Shown here: positions 24,690-35,508 of the stretch, one piece after another
How the letters are laid out: each line of letters begins with the position of its first letter
How positions within the stretch are numbered: position 1 is the first letter of the stretch
NCBI GenBank assembly: GCA_963805525.1
Contig: CAWDUT010000002.1
Location: 186,001 to 250,000, forward strand
Direction of reading: 5' to 3'
Length of the DNA stretch: 64,000 nucleotides
Origin: DASQFQ01 sp963805525
Lineage (GTDB): Bacteria > Actinomycetota > Thermoleophilia > Solirubrobacterales > Solirubrobacteraceae
Notes under the pieces: model-generated
Seen by the model: the letters and a program-made list of their open reading frames with translations, nothing else
What the model was told of the DNA's origin: nothing
The model's database searches: none
Translations under genes and position numbers: made by a program

Positions 24690-24704
24690 TCATACATGCG
24701 TCCA
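24690..24704 (+). promoter_or_regulatory. 15-bp motif TCATACATGCGTCCA, copy 2 (Ig-repeat protein)
   Basis: Identical to 11789-11803. It lies 67 bases before the ATG of the Ig-repeat surface protein, directly after the galE terminator. No riboswitch core is visible in this leader, so the motif is the only regulatory sequence shared with the fibre operon. Confidence 0.6.
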
Positions 24705-24771
24705 CTCCCTCGCGGACGCCTCTCAAACGGCCGATAGCAGTCGTAACGCGCGTGTGTGCGCGTGTCCCCCC

Positions 24772-27744
24772 ATGCTTCGCGCCGTTCTCACCCACACTGC
24801 CACCTGGCCGCTGACCGCCCTCGCGGTCCTCGCCATCCTGCTGCCGATCGGCATGGGGTCCTCGCAGGCCGCCTTCGTCGCCCAGAGCACGAACCCGAAC
24901 CAGACCTTCGCCGCCGCCTCGAGCTTCAACACCGTCGCGGTCACGCTGACCGACCCGGGCACCCCGCTGCGCGGCGTGGTGATGCTCAACGCGGTCGCGA
25001 CCTCCAGCCGCGGCATGGGCTCCGTGACGTTCCAGACCTCGCCGGCGGGCGCGAACACGTGGACCACCGCCTGCACCGCGAGCACCTCGCCGTACAGCTG
25101 CTCGTGGGACACGTCGACCGTGACCGACGGCCTGCGCGACGTGCGCGCCGTCGCCACCGACAGCGCCGGCTACACGAAGACCGACACGATCACGAACCGC
25201 CGCGTCGACAACACCGCCCCGACTCCCACCACCACCGACCCGGGCACGCCGCTGACCGGCACCATCTCCGTGTCGGGCTCCGCCGTCGACAGCGGCTCCG
25301 GCGTCGCGAGCTCGACGCTTCAATATCGCCCGTCCGGCGGCGGCAGCTGGACCACCATCTGCACCGCCGCGTCGTCGATCGTCACCTGCTCGTGGAACAC
25401 GGCGGCGCTCGCCGACGGCCTCTACGACCTGCGCACCACCGCGACCGACGTCGCCGGCAACACCGGCACCTCGGCGATCGTCTCGAACCGCCGGCTGGAC
25501 AACGTCGCGCCGACCGCGACGATGACCGCGCCGGCCGCGAACCTCACCGGCTCGGTCACGCTCGCCTCGACGAGCGCCGACGGCGCCAACGGCACCGGCG
25601 TCGCGTCGGTCCGCTACGAGTACAAGCTCAGCTCGGGCTCGACCTGGGCCACCGCGTGCACGGGCCTGACGACGCCGTTCACCTGCTCGTTCGACACCTC
25701 CACGGGCGCCGACGGCCTCTACGACTTCCGCGCCGTCGCGATCGACGGCGTCGCCAAGACCGGCACCTCCACCGCGGTGACCTCGCGCCGGATCGACAAC
25801 ACGGCGCCGACGGCGACGATGGGCGCGCTCGCCGCCAGCCTCTCCGGGTCGGTCTCGCTCACCTCGACGCTCGCCGACGCGGGTGTCGGCGTCGCGTCGG
25901 CCCAGTACCAGTACAAGCTCACCTCGGACTCCACGTGGACGAACGCCTGCTCGTCCGCGACGACGCCCTACTCCTGCTCGTTCAACACCGCCTCGGTGAC
26001 CGACGGCGTCTACGACTTCCGCGTCGTCGCGAGCGACAACCTCGGCAACGCGGGAGCGTCGGCGGTGGTGGCCTCACGCCGGATCGACAACACCAACCCG
26101 ACGGTGACGATGGGCTCGCTGGCCGCCTGGCTCGACGGTACGGCCCCGCTGACCTCGACCCCGGCCGACGGCGGCGGCATCGCCTCGGTCCAGTACCAGT
26201 ACAAGCTCAGCACGAGCGGGACGTGGCTGAACGCCTGCTCGTCCGCGGCGACGCCCTACAGCTGCTCGTTCAGCACGACCGCGCTGACCAACGGCAGCGC
26301 CTACGACTTCCGCGCGACCGCGACCGACAACGCAGGCCGCACCGGCACCTCCGGCACCGTCACGAGCCGCATCGACCACATCAACCCGACGGTCACGATG
26401 ACCTCGCCGGCCGCGTTCCTCGCGGGCTCGGTGACGCTCGCCTCGACGGCGGCCGACGCGAACAGCGGCGTGGCCTCGGTGCAGTACGAGTACAAGCTCA
26501 GCTCGGGCTCGACCTGGAGCACCGCGTGCTCGGCCTCGTCGACGCCGTTCTCCTGCGCCTTCGACACCGCGTCCGTGGCCGACAACGCGTACGACTTCCG
26601 CGCGACCGTGACCGACAACGTCGGCCGTACCGTGACCTCCGCCACCATCACGAACCGCCGCATCGACAACACGAACCCGGTCACGGCCACGCTCACCACC
26701 GCCGTCGGCACGAACCTCTCCGGCAACGTGAACTTCGCCGGCGCCGCGGCCGACAACACCGGCGGCTCCGGGATCGCCAGCTGGAAGGTGCAGACCTCGC
26801 CCACGGGCGCCGGCAACTGGACCGACCTCTGCACCGACTCGACCACCCCGTTCGGCTCGTGCACCGGCAACGTCGACGGCCTCGCCGACGGCGTCTATGA
26901 CTTCCGCGCGCTCGCCACCGACAATGCCGGCAACACGCTGGGCTCGACGGTCCAGACCGGCAAGCGCGTCGATACCGACGGCCCGGTCACCTCCGTCGCG
27001 ACCCCCGTGAACAACGCGCGCGTCCGCGGCAACGTCACGATGACCGCCAACGCGACCGACCCGGCCGGCGTGACTCGCGTGGACTTCCAGGTCTTCCTCG
27101 GCGGCACCTGGTTCACGTTCTGCACCGACACCACACCGCAGTACAGCTGCACGGGTGACTCGACCCAGGTCGCGGACGGCACGTACCAGACCCGCGTGGT
27201 CGCGACCGACGGCCTCGGGCACACGACGAACTCGGCGACGATCACGCTGATCATCGACAACACGCACCCGACCGCCGCCAACGTGCAGACGGCCAACGGC
27301 GGGACGCAGGGCCGCATCGACTCCGGCGACACGATGAGCTTCACGTGGTCGGAGGCGATGGACCCCGCCTCGATCATGACCGGCTGGAACGGTGGCTCGA
27401 CCCCGGTCCGCGTGTTCGTTGACAACAACACGAACGGAACCTCCGACGCCGTCGTCATCTACAACGCCACCGGCGCGACGCGTCTCAACATCACCGGCGT
27501 CAACGGGCTGCGGCTGAACGCGAACTACGCCAACAGCGACTCGTGGCTCGACGGCACGATGGCGATGTCTGGCAACAGCGTCACGGTCACGGTCGGCACG
27601 ACGATCTCCGGCACGCTCAACACTGGCGTGACCACGTCGGCCCAGCTGAACTGGTGGTCCTCGAACGCTGCGACCGACCTCGCCGGCAACACCGCCACCG
27701 GCAACACGGCCAACGAGACCGGCGCCACCGACCGCGACTTCTAG
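24772..27744 (+). CDS. Large surface protein with about eight Ig-like repeats and a SipW-type leader
   Basis: 990 residues from the ATG at 24772 (MLRAVLTHTATWPLTALAVL). The leader ends in SQAAFVAQSTNPNQTFAAA, the same pattern as the TasA-like protein. Then come about eight repeats of 80-100 residues, each with a cysteine pair (for example TACTGLTTPFTCSFDTST), a YDFRA.A.D..G strand and a closing RRIDN linker. These are bacterial Ig-like domains probably held by one disulfide each. The C-terminal 150 residues (SGDTMSFTWSEAMDPASIM onward) form a different beta domain. No sortase motif or membrane anchor is seen, which suits a matrix adhesin. Confidence 0.85.
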   Translation: MLRAVLTHTATWPLTALAVLAILLPIGMGSSQAAFVAQSTNPNQTFAAASSFNTVAVTLTDPGTPLRGVVMLNAVATSSRGMGSVTFQTSPAGANTWTTACTASTSPYSCSWDTSTVTDGLRDVRAVATDSAGYTKTDTITNRRVDNTAPTPTTTDPGTPLTGTISVSGSAVDSGSGVASSTLQYRPSGGGSWTTICTAASSIVTCSWNTAALADGLYDLRTTATDVAGNTGTSAIVSNRRLDNVAPTATMTAPAANLTGSVTLASTSADGANGTGVASVRYEYKLSSGSTWATACTGLTTPFTCSFDTSTGADGLYDFRAVAIDGVAKTGTSTAVTSRRIDNTAPTATMGALAASLSGSVSLTSTLADAGVGVASAQYQYKLTSDSTWTNACSSATTPYSCSFNTASVTDGVYDFRVVASDNLGNAGASAVVASRRIDNTNPTVTMGSLAAWLDGTAPLTSTPADGGGIASVQYQYKLSTSGTWLNACSSAATPYSCSFSTTALTNGSAYDFRATATDNAGRTGTSGTVTSRIDHINPTVTMTSPAAFLAGSVTLASTAADANSGVASVQYEYKLSSGSTWSTACSASSTPFSCAFDTASVADNAYDFRATVTDNVGRTVTSATITNRRIDNTNPVTATLTTAVGTNLSGNVNFAGAAADNTGGSGIASWKVQTSPTGAGNWTDLCTDSTTPFGSCTGNVDGLADGVYDFRALATDNAGNTLGSTVQTGKRVDTDGPVTSVATPVNNARVRGNVTMTANATDPAGVTRVDFQVFLGGTWFTFCTDTTPQYSCTGDSTQVADGTYQTRVVATDGLGHTTNSATITLIIDNTHPTAANVQTANGGTQGRIDSGDTMSFTWSEAMDPASIMTGWNGGSTPVRVFVDNNTNGTSDAVVIYNATGATRLNITGVNGLRLNANYANSDSWLDGTMAMSGNSVTVTVGTTISGTLNTGVTTSAQLNWWSSNAATDLAGNTATGNTANETGATDRDF

Positions 27745-27816
27745 AACGCCCGGTAGTTGAAGCGTCCCCGCTCTGTGGGGTACGTTTCTGACGACGTGTC
27801 GGACCTGGGGACGACC

Positions 27817-28065
27817 GTGGCATCCACGGAATGGATCGTTGGCATCACGCTGGGCGTGGTCGTGATCGCGGTCGCCGCCGCCATCCTCATCACGATCGTC
27901 GCGCTGGCCGCGCGGATCGCAAAGCAGGCCGCCGCCGCTGAGGACGCCGTCGAGGTCGTGCGCGCGCAGACCGACGCGCTCGACGGCATCGGCCGCATCA
28001 ACGACTCCGGCGTGCGCATCCTGCACAGCGCGCGGGCGCTGCGGAAGGTGGCGGTCGGCAAGTGA
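27817..28065 (+). CDS. Small single-helix membrane protein, cassette member 1
   Basis: About 82 residues from the GTG at 27817, with GGGGA 5 bases upstream; the in-frame TTG at 27757 and GTG at 27796 are alternatives. One N-terminal membrane helix (GITLGVVVIAVAAAILITIV) is followed by a short helical tail rich in Ala and charged residues. The stop overlaps the next GTG. It is the first of five consecutive genes of the same design. I do not recognise a family. Confidence 0.65.
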   Translation: MASTEWIVGITLGVVVIAVAAAILITIVALAARIAKQAAAAEDAVEVVRAQTDALDGIGRINDSGVRILHSARALRKVAVGK

Positions 28066-28337
28066 CCTTCGCCGCCGCGTACTTCACGATCGCGCTCGTG
28101 ATCGGCGCCGCCGCGGCGGCCGTGGTCGTGGTGCTGATCGTGCTGCTGCTCGGCAACCTCGCGAAGATCCAGCGCTCGGTCGACGGGCTGCTCGCGATCG
28201 CCGGCAAGGTCGGCGAGAACACCGCCAACATCCCGCAGCTCGAGGCGACCGCGCCGGTGCTGGCGCTGATCGTCGACGAGGCGATCGTGCAGGACGGCTA
28301 CATGAACGCCCTTACCGACGGGTTCGACGGCAAATGA
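28062..28337 (+). CDS. Small single-helix membrane protein, cassette member 2
   Basis: 91 residues from the GTG at 28062, overlapping the previous stop. A long N-terminal helix (VIGAAAAAVVVVLIVLLLGN) is followed by an amphipathic segment IQRSVDGLLAIAGKVGENTA and an acidic end. No recognised domain. The 4-base overlap at both ends shows tight translational coupling. Confidence 0.7.
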   Translation: MTFAAAYFTIALVIGAAAAAVVVVLIVLLLGNLAKIQRSVDGLLAIAGKVGENTANIPQLEATAPVLALIVDEAIVQDGYMNALTDGFDGK

Positions 28338-28603
28338 GCGGCCACGTCGTCCTCGCGATCATCCTGGCGGTCGTCGTCGTGGCCGTGCTGGCGCTCGCGC
28401 TGATCGAGATCCGCCGGCGGCTGCTGTCGATCTCCTCCGGGCTCGCGACCCTGTCGGGCGCGCTCGAGGGCGTCGAGGCCGAGCACCTGGCTCCGCTGGG
28501 CCCGGCCGTCGAGGCGATCAACTCGCAGTTCGAGATCATCGTCGGCGCGCTGCCAGAGATCGGCCGCAAGGCCGCGATCGTCGCCGAGCGGAGGCCGTCA
28601 TGA
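28334..28603 (+). CDS. Small single-helix membrane protein, cassette member 3
   Basis: 89 residues from the ATG at 28334 (ATGA overlap). The helix VLAIILAVVVVAVLALALIE leads directly into a charged helical region (IRRRLLSISSGLATLSGALE), then PLGPAVEAINSQFEIIVGAL. It resembles members 2 and 5 in layout and in hydrophobic spacing of the tail rather than in identity. Confidence 0.7.
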   Translation: MSGHVVLAIILAVVVVAVLALALIEIRRRLLSISSGLATLSGALEGVEAEHLAPLGPAVEAINSQFEIIVGALPEIGRKAAIVAERRPS

Positions 28604-28869
28604 CCGGCGTGTGGATCGGCGCCGCGCTGCTCATCCTCGTCGTGCTCCCGATCGTGGTCGTGCTGCTCAAGGGCGTGCTCGACGCGGCCGCGGGCATCGT
28701 CCCGACGGTCGACGCGATCGCCGAGACCGCCGCGAAGGGCTCGGCCGACCTCGACGCGACCGCGCTGCTGCTGACCACCCAGCAGCAGGCCAGGACGACG
28801 ATCGAGCTCGTCGCCGCCTACGGCGGCTCGCTCGACGTGATCCTCGACGACGCGGAGCCGGCGGCATGA
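28600..28869 (+). CDS. Small single-helix membrane protein, cassette member 4
   Basis: 89 residues from the ATG at 28600 (ATGA overlap). Helix AALLILVVLPIVVVLLKGVL, then a helical tail with VPTVDAIAETAAKGSADLDA and an acidic C-terminus. There are no cysteines or metal motifs. It is part of the same five-gene cassette and unrecognised. Confidence 0.7.
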   Translation: MTGVWIGAALLILVVLPIVVVLLKGVLDAAAGIVPTVDAIAETAAKGSADLDATALLLTTQQQARTTIELVAAYGGSLDVILDDAEPAA

Positions 28870-29474
28870 GCGGAGCCGCCGCCGCGATGATCCTCGGGGT
28901 CGTCCTGATCGTGCTCGCGCTCGTGTACTTCCTCGTCTCGACGATCTTCCAGCTGCGCAAGATCGTCGCCGGGCTCGACCGCGTGATCGAGCACGTCGGC
29001 GGGATCGTCGAGAAGAGCGCGCCGGTCGCGGCCGTCGTCGACGACATCAACGCGAACCTCGACGCCGGCGTGTCCGCGCTCGAGGGGTTGCTGGTCAAGA
29101 AGGCGGGGATGACCGACGCCATGGGCCTGATCGAGGGCCTCTACCCGGGCGCCGCCGCCGCGGGCCTGCGCGACTTCCCGGAGAGCACGGACGTCGTGGC
29201 GCCGCGGATCGGCGAGGTCTACACGCGCGGCACGCTGACGCTCGCCCGGCTCGGCCGCGAGGCGCCGATCGCCGCCGCCAGCCCGCGCGGCCCGGCGCTG
29301 CGCGATGCCGCTTACGGCAGCGCGGCGTCGCGCGCCCTCTACCCGGCGGGCCGCGAGCCGGGCGCCGCGGAGTTGCCGCGCTCGCCGGTCATCGGCGCGC
29401 AGTCGCCGGAGCAGTACGAGCGGCGCGAGGACATCGGCCAGCCTCGCAAGCGGTTCCCGGCCAAGCAGTCCTGA
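28866..29474 (+). CDS. Membrane protein with extended soluble tail, cassette member 5
   Basis: 202 residues from the ATG at 28866 (ATGA overlap). The first 85 residues repeat the cassette design: helix MILGVVLIVLALVYFLVSTI, then LRKIVAGLDRVIEHVGGIVE. The remaining 115 residues are a low-complexity, probably unfolded, Arg/Ala/Pro tail. The gene ends 17 bases before coxM, so the cassette probably shares the cox transcript. The function is unknown. Confidence 0.7.
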   Translation: MSGAAAAMILGVVLIVLALVYFLVSTIFQLRKIVAGLDRVIEHVGGIVEKSAPVAAVVDDINANLDAGVSALEGLLVKKAGMTDAMGLIEGLYPGAAAAGLRDFPESTDVVAPRIGEVYTRGTLTLARLGREAPIAAASPRGPALRDAAYGSAASRALYPAGREPGAAELPRSPVIGAQSPEQYERREDIGQPRKRFPAKQS

Positions 29475-29491
29475 CGGAGGAGAGGAGCCCC

Positions 29492-30358
29492 GTGCAGACC
29501 CCGGCGCCATTCGAGTACGAACGTGCGACCAGCGTCGAGGGCGCGATCGCGTCGCTCGAGCGGCTCGGCCCGGAGGCGCGGATCATCGCCGGCGGCCACA
29601 GCCTGCTGCCGATGATGAAGCTGCGGCTCGCCCAGCCCGCGCACCTGATCGACATCAACGACCTGACCGACCTCGCCTACATCCGCGAGGACGAAGGCAT
29701 GATCAAGATCGGCGCGTTGACGCGCCACGTCGACCTCCTGAAGTCGGATCTGCTGGCGGAGCGCTTCCCGCTGTTCCGCGACGCCGAGGAGGTCATCGCC
29801 GACCCCGTGGTGCGCAACCGCGGCACGATCGGCGGCTCGCTGTGCCAGGCCGACGCGGCCGAGGACCTGTCCGCGGTGTGCAGCGCCGCGAAGGCCTTCG
29901 TGGTCATCCGCGGCAAGGACGGTGAGCGCGCGGTCTCGATGGAGGACTTCCACATCGGCCCGTACATGACCGCGGTCGGCGCGGGCGAGATCCTGACCGA
30001 GATCCGGCTGCCGCTCTTCCCGGGCGCGGGCAGCGCGCACGAGAAGGTCGAGCGGCGCGCGGGCGACTGGGCGATCGCGGCGGCGTCGGCGGCGGTGTGG
30101 ATGGAGGGCGAGACGTTCGGCCAGGTCGGCATCGCGCTCAGCGCGGTCGGCATGACCACCATCCACCTCGCCCGCGCCGAGGAGTTGCTGCGCGGCAAGC
30201 CGCCGTCCGAGGAGCTGTTCGCGCAGGCGCGCGAGATCGCCGCCGAGGACTGCTCCCCGAGCTCGGACGGGCGCGGGCCGATCGACTACAAGCGCCACCT
30301 CGCCGGCGTCCTCACCCAACGCGCCCTGCGCCGCGCGACGGAGCGCGCGCTCTCATGA
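29492..30358 (+). CDS. coxM: CO dehydrogenase FAD-binding medium subunit
   Basis: 288 residues from the GTG at 29492, preceded by a strong GGAGGAGAGGAG. FAD motifs are IIAGGHSLLPMMKLRLAQP (about residues 30-48) and RNRGTIGGSLCQADAAEDLS (about 108-127), as in CoxM of molybdenum CO dehydrogenases. It carries electrons from the iron-sulfur subunit to the quinone pool. Gene order M-S-L is that of form I cox operons. The stop overlaps coxS by 4 bases. Confidence 0.95.
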   Translation: MQTPAPFEYERATSVEGAIASLERLGPEARIIAGGHSLLPMMKLRLAQPAHLIDINDLTDLAYIREDEGMIKIGALTRHVDLLKSDLLAERFPLFRDAEEVIADPVVRNRGTIGGSLCQADAAEDLSAVCSAAKAFVVIRGKDGERAVSMEDFHIGPYMTAVGAGEILTEIRLPLFPGAGSAHEKVERRAGDWAIAAASAAVWMEGETFGQVGIALSAVGMTTIHLARAEELLRGKPPSEELFAQAREIAAEDCSPSSDGRGPIDYKRHLAGVLTQRALRRATERALS

Positions 30359-30820
30359 ACGTCACCATCCGCCTCAACGGCCAGGACGTCACCCACGACG
30401 TCGAGCCGCGCCGCCTGCTCGTCCACTACATCCGCGAGGACGCCGAGCTGCACGGCACGCACTGGGGTTGCGACACCTCGAACTGCGGGGCCTGCGTCGT
30501 GCTCATGGACGGCAAGCCGGTCAAGTCCTGCACGATCCTCGCGGCGATGTGCGAGGGCCATGAGATCCGCACCGTCGAGTCTTTAGAGACGGATGGCAAG
30601 CTGGATCCCGTGCAGGAGGGGTTCTACGAGAAGCACGCGCTGCAGTGCGGGTTCTGCACCCCCGGCATGCTGATGACCGCGCGCGCGCTGCTGGACGAGA
30701 ACCCGAACCCGACGGAGGAGGAGATCCGCACCGCGATCTCCGGCGGCATCTGCCGCTGCACGGGCTACAAGAACATCGTCGCTGCAGTCCGCTGGGCGGC
30801 CGAGCACCAGGAGGCCGCAC

Positions 30821-30834
<14 letters not shown>
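30355..30834 (+). CDS. coxS: CO dehydrogenase 2x[2Fe-2S] small subunit
   Basis: 159 residues from the ATG at 30355. The plant-ferredoxin-type cluster is held by GCDTSNCGACVV and the later KSC. The second cluster is in the helical domain (QCGFCTPGM and CRCTGYKNIV). This is the standard small subunit of xanthine-oxidase-family enzymes and passes electrons from the Mo site to FAD. It overlaps coxL by 14 bases. Confidence 0.96.
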
Positions 30835-33222
<2,388 letters not shown>

Positions 33223-33226
<4 letters not shown>

Positions 33227-34071
33227 TGCCGATGGCCCTCACCCGGCGCGCGCAGGAGCTGGCGGAACAGGGCGTTCCGTTCGCGACCGCGACGGTGGTG
33301 CGGGTCGAGCGCCCGACGAGCGCGAAGCCCGGCGACACCGCGCTCGTGCTCGAGGACGGGACGATCGAGGGCTTCGTCGGCGGCGACTGCGCCGAGCAGA
33401 GCGTGCGCGAGTACGCGCTGCGGTCGCTGGAGAGCGGCGAGACCGTGCTCCTGCGGGTGGTGCCGTTCGGCGGCGAGGACGAGCGCGGTGTCGTGACCGT
33501 GCAGAACCCGTGCCTGTCTGGGGGGATGATCGAGGTGTTCGTGGAGCCGGTGGTGCCCGCGCCGCGCGTGGTGGTCGAGGGTGACCTGCCGATCTCGCAC
33601 GCGCTGGTGAAGCTGGGCGGAGAGCTGGGGCTGGACATGGTCGGCGGCGACTTCGAGGTGCGGGAGGACGACCTCGCGGTGGTCGCGGCCGGTCACGGAC
33701 GCGGCGAGCTGCCGGTGCTGAGGGCCGCGCTCGAGGCCGGCGTGCCGTACGTCGGGCTCGTGGCGAGCCGCCGCCGCGGCGCCGGCGTGCTCGGCGAGCT
33801 GAAGGGCGACGGCGTCGCGCAGAAGCTGCTCGATCGCATCGACACGCCGGCCGGGCTCGACATCGGCGCGCGCACGCCGGAGGAGATCGCGCTCGCGATC
33901 CTCGCGCGCATCGTGCAGATCCGGCGCGCGCCGAAGCAGCAGGTGACCGCGGTCGATCCCGTCTGCGGGATGACCGTCACCGTCGTCCCCGGCACCCCCT
34001 CCGCGGAGCGGGACGGGGAGACCGTGTACTTCTGCTGCGACGGCTGCAAGAACGCCTTCGCACATGCCTGA
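33223..34071 (+). CDS. XdhC/CoxF-like protein fused to a YHS (TRASH-like) metal domain
   Basis: 282 residues from the ATG at 33223, overlapping the coxL stop. Residues 1-80 match the XdhC/CoxI N-terminal domain (VVRVERPTSAKPGDTALVLE, then GFVGGDCAEQSVREYAL). The C-terminal Rossmann part is FEVREDDLAVVAAGHGRGEL. The last 40 residues form a YHS domain, VDPVCGMTV then VYFCCDGCKNAFAHA, with four cysteines. XdhC proteins protect and sulfurate the Mo cofactor; the YHS piece could deliver copper, which form I CODH needs. The copper role is an inference. Confidence 0.88.
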
Positions 34072-34630
34072 CTTCACGTGCGGGCTGGTCCTCGGCGCGG
34101 GCGGCTCGAAGCGGCTGGGGCGGCCGAAGCAGACGCTGCCGTTCCGCGACGGGACGCTGCTCGGGCACGTGGTCGGCGTGGCGCGCGAGTGCGACTTCGA
34201 CCAGCTCGTCGTCGCGATCGGCGGCGCGGCCGACGAGGTGCGCGAGCAGGTCGACCTGAGCGGGGCGGAGGTGGTCGTCAACAACGCCTACGGCGAGGGC
34301 TGCTCGTCCTCGATCGCGGCGGCGCTGGCGGTGGTCGACGAGCGCTGCGACGTGCTCGTGCTGATGCTCGGCGACCAGCCCGGCGTGACGGCGGAGACCG
34401 TGCGGACGCTGCTGGCGGGCCGCGGCGAGGCGGAGCTGGCGGTGTGCCGCTACGACGACGGGCGCGGGCACCCGATCGCGTTCGCGCGCTCGCTGTTCGG
34501 CGCGCTCGCGGACCTGCACGGCGACAAGGGCGTGTGGAAGCTGGTCGACCGCGGCGCGGAGGACGTGCCGGTCGACGGCCGCATCCCGCTCGACGTCGAC
34601 ACGCCCGAGGACTACGCGGCGGTCCGGTGA
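34064..34630 (+). CDS. MobA/MocA-like molybdenum cofactor nucleotidyltransferase
   Basis: 188 residues from the ATG at 34064. It shows LVLGAGGSKRLGRPKQTLPF (NTP-binding), VLMLGDQPGVTAETV and GHPIAFARSLFGAL as in MocA/MobA-like enzymes. Position in the cox operon suggests that it makes the cytosine dinucleotide form of molybdopterin used by CODH. It overlaps its upstream neighbour by 8 bases and coxD by 4. Confidence 0.88.
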   Translation: MPDFTCGLVLGAGGSKRLGRPKQTLPFRDGTLLGHVVGVARECDFDQLVVAIGGAADEVREQVDLSGAEVVVNNAYGEGCSSSIAAALAVVDERCDVLVLMLGDQPGVTAETVRTLLAGRGEAELAVCRYDDGRGHPIAFARSLFGALADLHGDKGVWKLVDRGAEDVPVDGRIPLDVDTPEDYAAVR

Positions 34631-35508
34631 ACGAGCTCGTCCCCGACGTCGAGACCCTCGCGCAGCGGCTCGCCGCGGTCGACTACCTGGTCGAGGAAGG
34701 GCTGGCGACCTCGATGTTCCTGGCGCTGCGGCTGCCGCAGCCGCTGCTGCTCGAGGGCGAGGCGGGCGTCGGCAAGACCGAGGCGGCGCGCTCGCTGGCG
34801 ATGGTGCTCGACACCCCGCTCGTGCGCCTGCAGTGCTACGAGGGCATCGACGCCGCCGAGGCGCTGTACGAGTGGAACTACCCGCGCCAGCTGCTCTCGA
34901 TCCGGCTCGCCGAGGCGTCGGGGGAGAAGCTCGGCGAGGAGGACCTGTTCAGCCCCGACTACCTGATCCGGCGGCCGCTGCTGCGCGCGCTCGAGCATCC
35001 CGGGCCGCGCCCGGCGGTGCTGCTGATCGACGAGATCGACCGTGCCGACGACGACTTCGAGGCGTTCCTGCTCGAGCTGCTCGGCGAGGCGGCGGTGACG
35101 ATCCCGGAGCTCGGCACGATCCGCGCGACGCACCCGCCGGTGATCGTGCTCACGTCCAACCGCACGCGCGACCTGCACGACGCGGTCAAGCGCCGCTGCC
35201 TCTACCACTGGATCGCCTACCCGTCGCCGCAGCGCGAGGTGGAGATCGTGCGCCGGCGGGTCAAGGGCGCGCCGGAGACGCTGGCCGTGCAGGTCGCCAA
35301 CGCGGTCTCGCGGATGCGCGACTCCGATGTCCAGAAGCCGCCCGGGATCGCCGAGGCGATCGACTGGCTGGCGGCGCTCTCGCTGCTCGGGATCGAGGCG
35401 CTCGACGCGACCGCGATCGACCGCACGCTCGGCTCGGTGCTCAAGTACGACGAGGACCAGGAGGTCGTGCGCTCCGCCGGCCTCGAGAAGCTCGTGCGGC
35501 CGCGATGA
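34627..35508 (+). CDS. coxD: MoxR-type AAA+ ATPase CoxD
   Basis: 293 residues from the GTG at 34627 (4-base overlap). Walker A LLEGEAGVGKTEAAR (about 42-56), Walker B VLLIDEIDRADDDFEAF, sensor 1 VIVLTSNRTRDLHDAVKRRC. CoxD is the MoxR-like chaperone that builds the Mo-S-Cu centre of CODH together with CoxE. The order D-E is as in known form I clusters. Confidence 0.93.
   Translation: MNELVPDVETLAQRLAAVDYLVEEGLATSMFLALRLPQPLLLEGEAGVGKTEAARSLAMVLDTPLVRLQCYEGIDAAEALYEWNYPRQLLSIRLAEASGEKLGEEDLFSPDYLIRRPLLRALEHPGPRPAVLLIDEIDRADDDFEAFLLELLGEAAVTIPELGTIRATHPPVIVLTSNRTRDLHDAVKRRCLYHWIAYPSPQREVEIVRRRVKGAPETLAVQVANAVSRMRDSDVQKPPGIAEAIDWLAALSLLGIEALDATAIDRTLGSVLKYDEDQEVVRSAGLEKLVRPR

Noticed and set aside
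24705..24771. Second c-di-GMP riboswitch before the Ig-repeat protein
   Set aside because: The 67-base leader lacks GGCAAA, the GNRA-capped stem and GACGCAAAGCC, so only the 15-bp motif is shared with the fibre operon.
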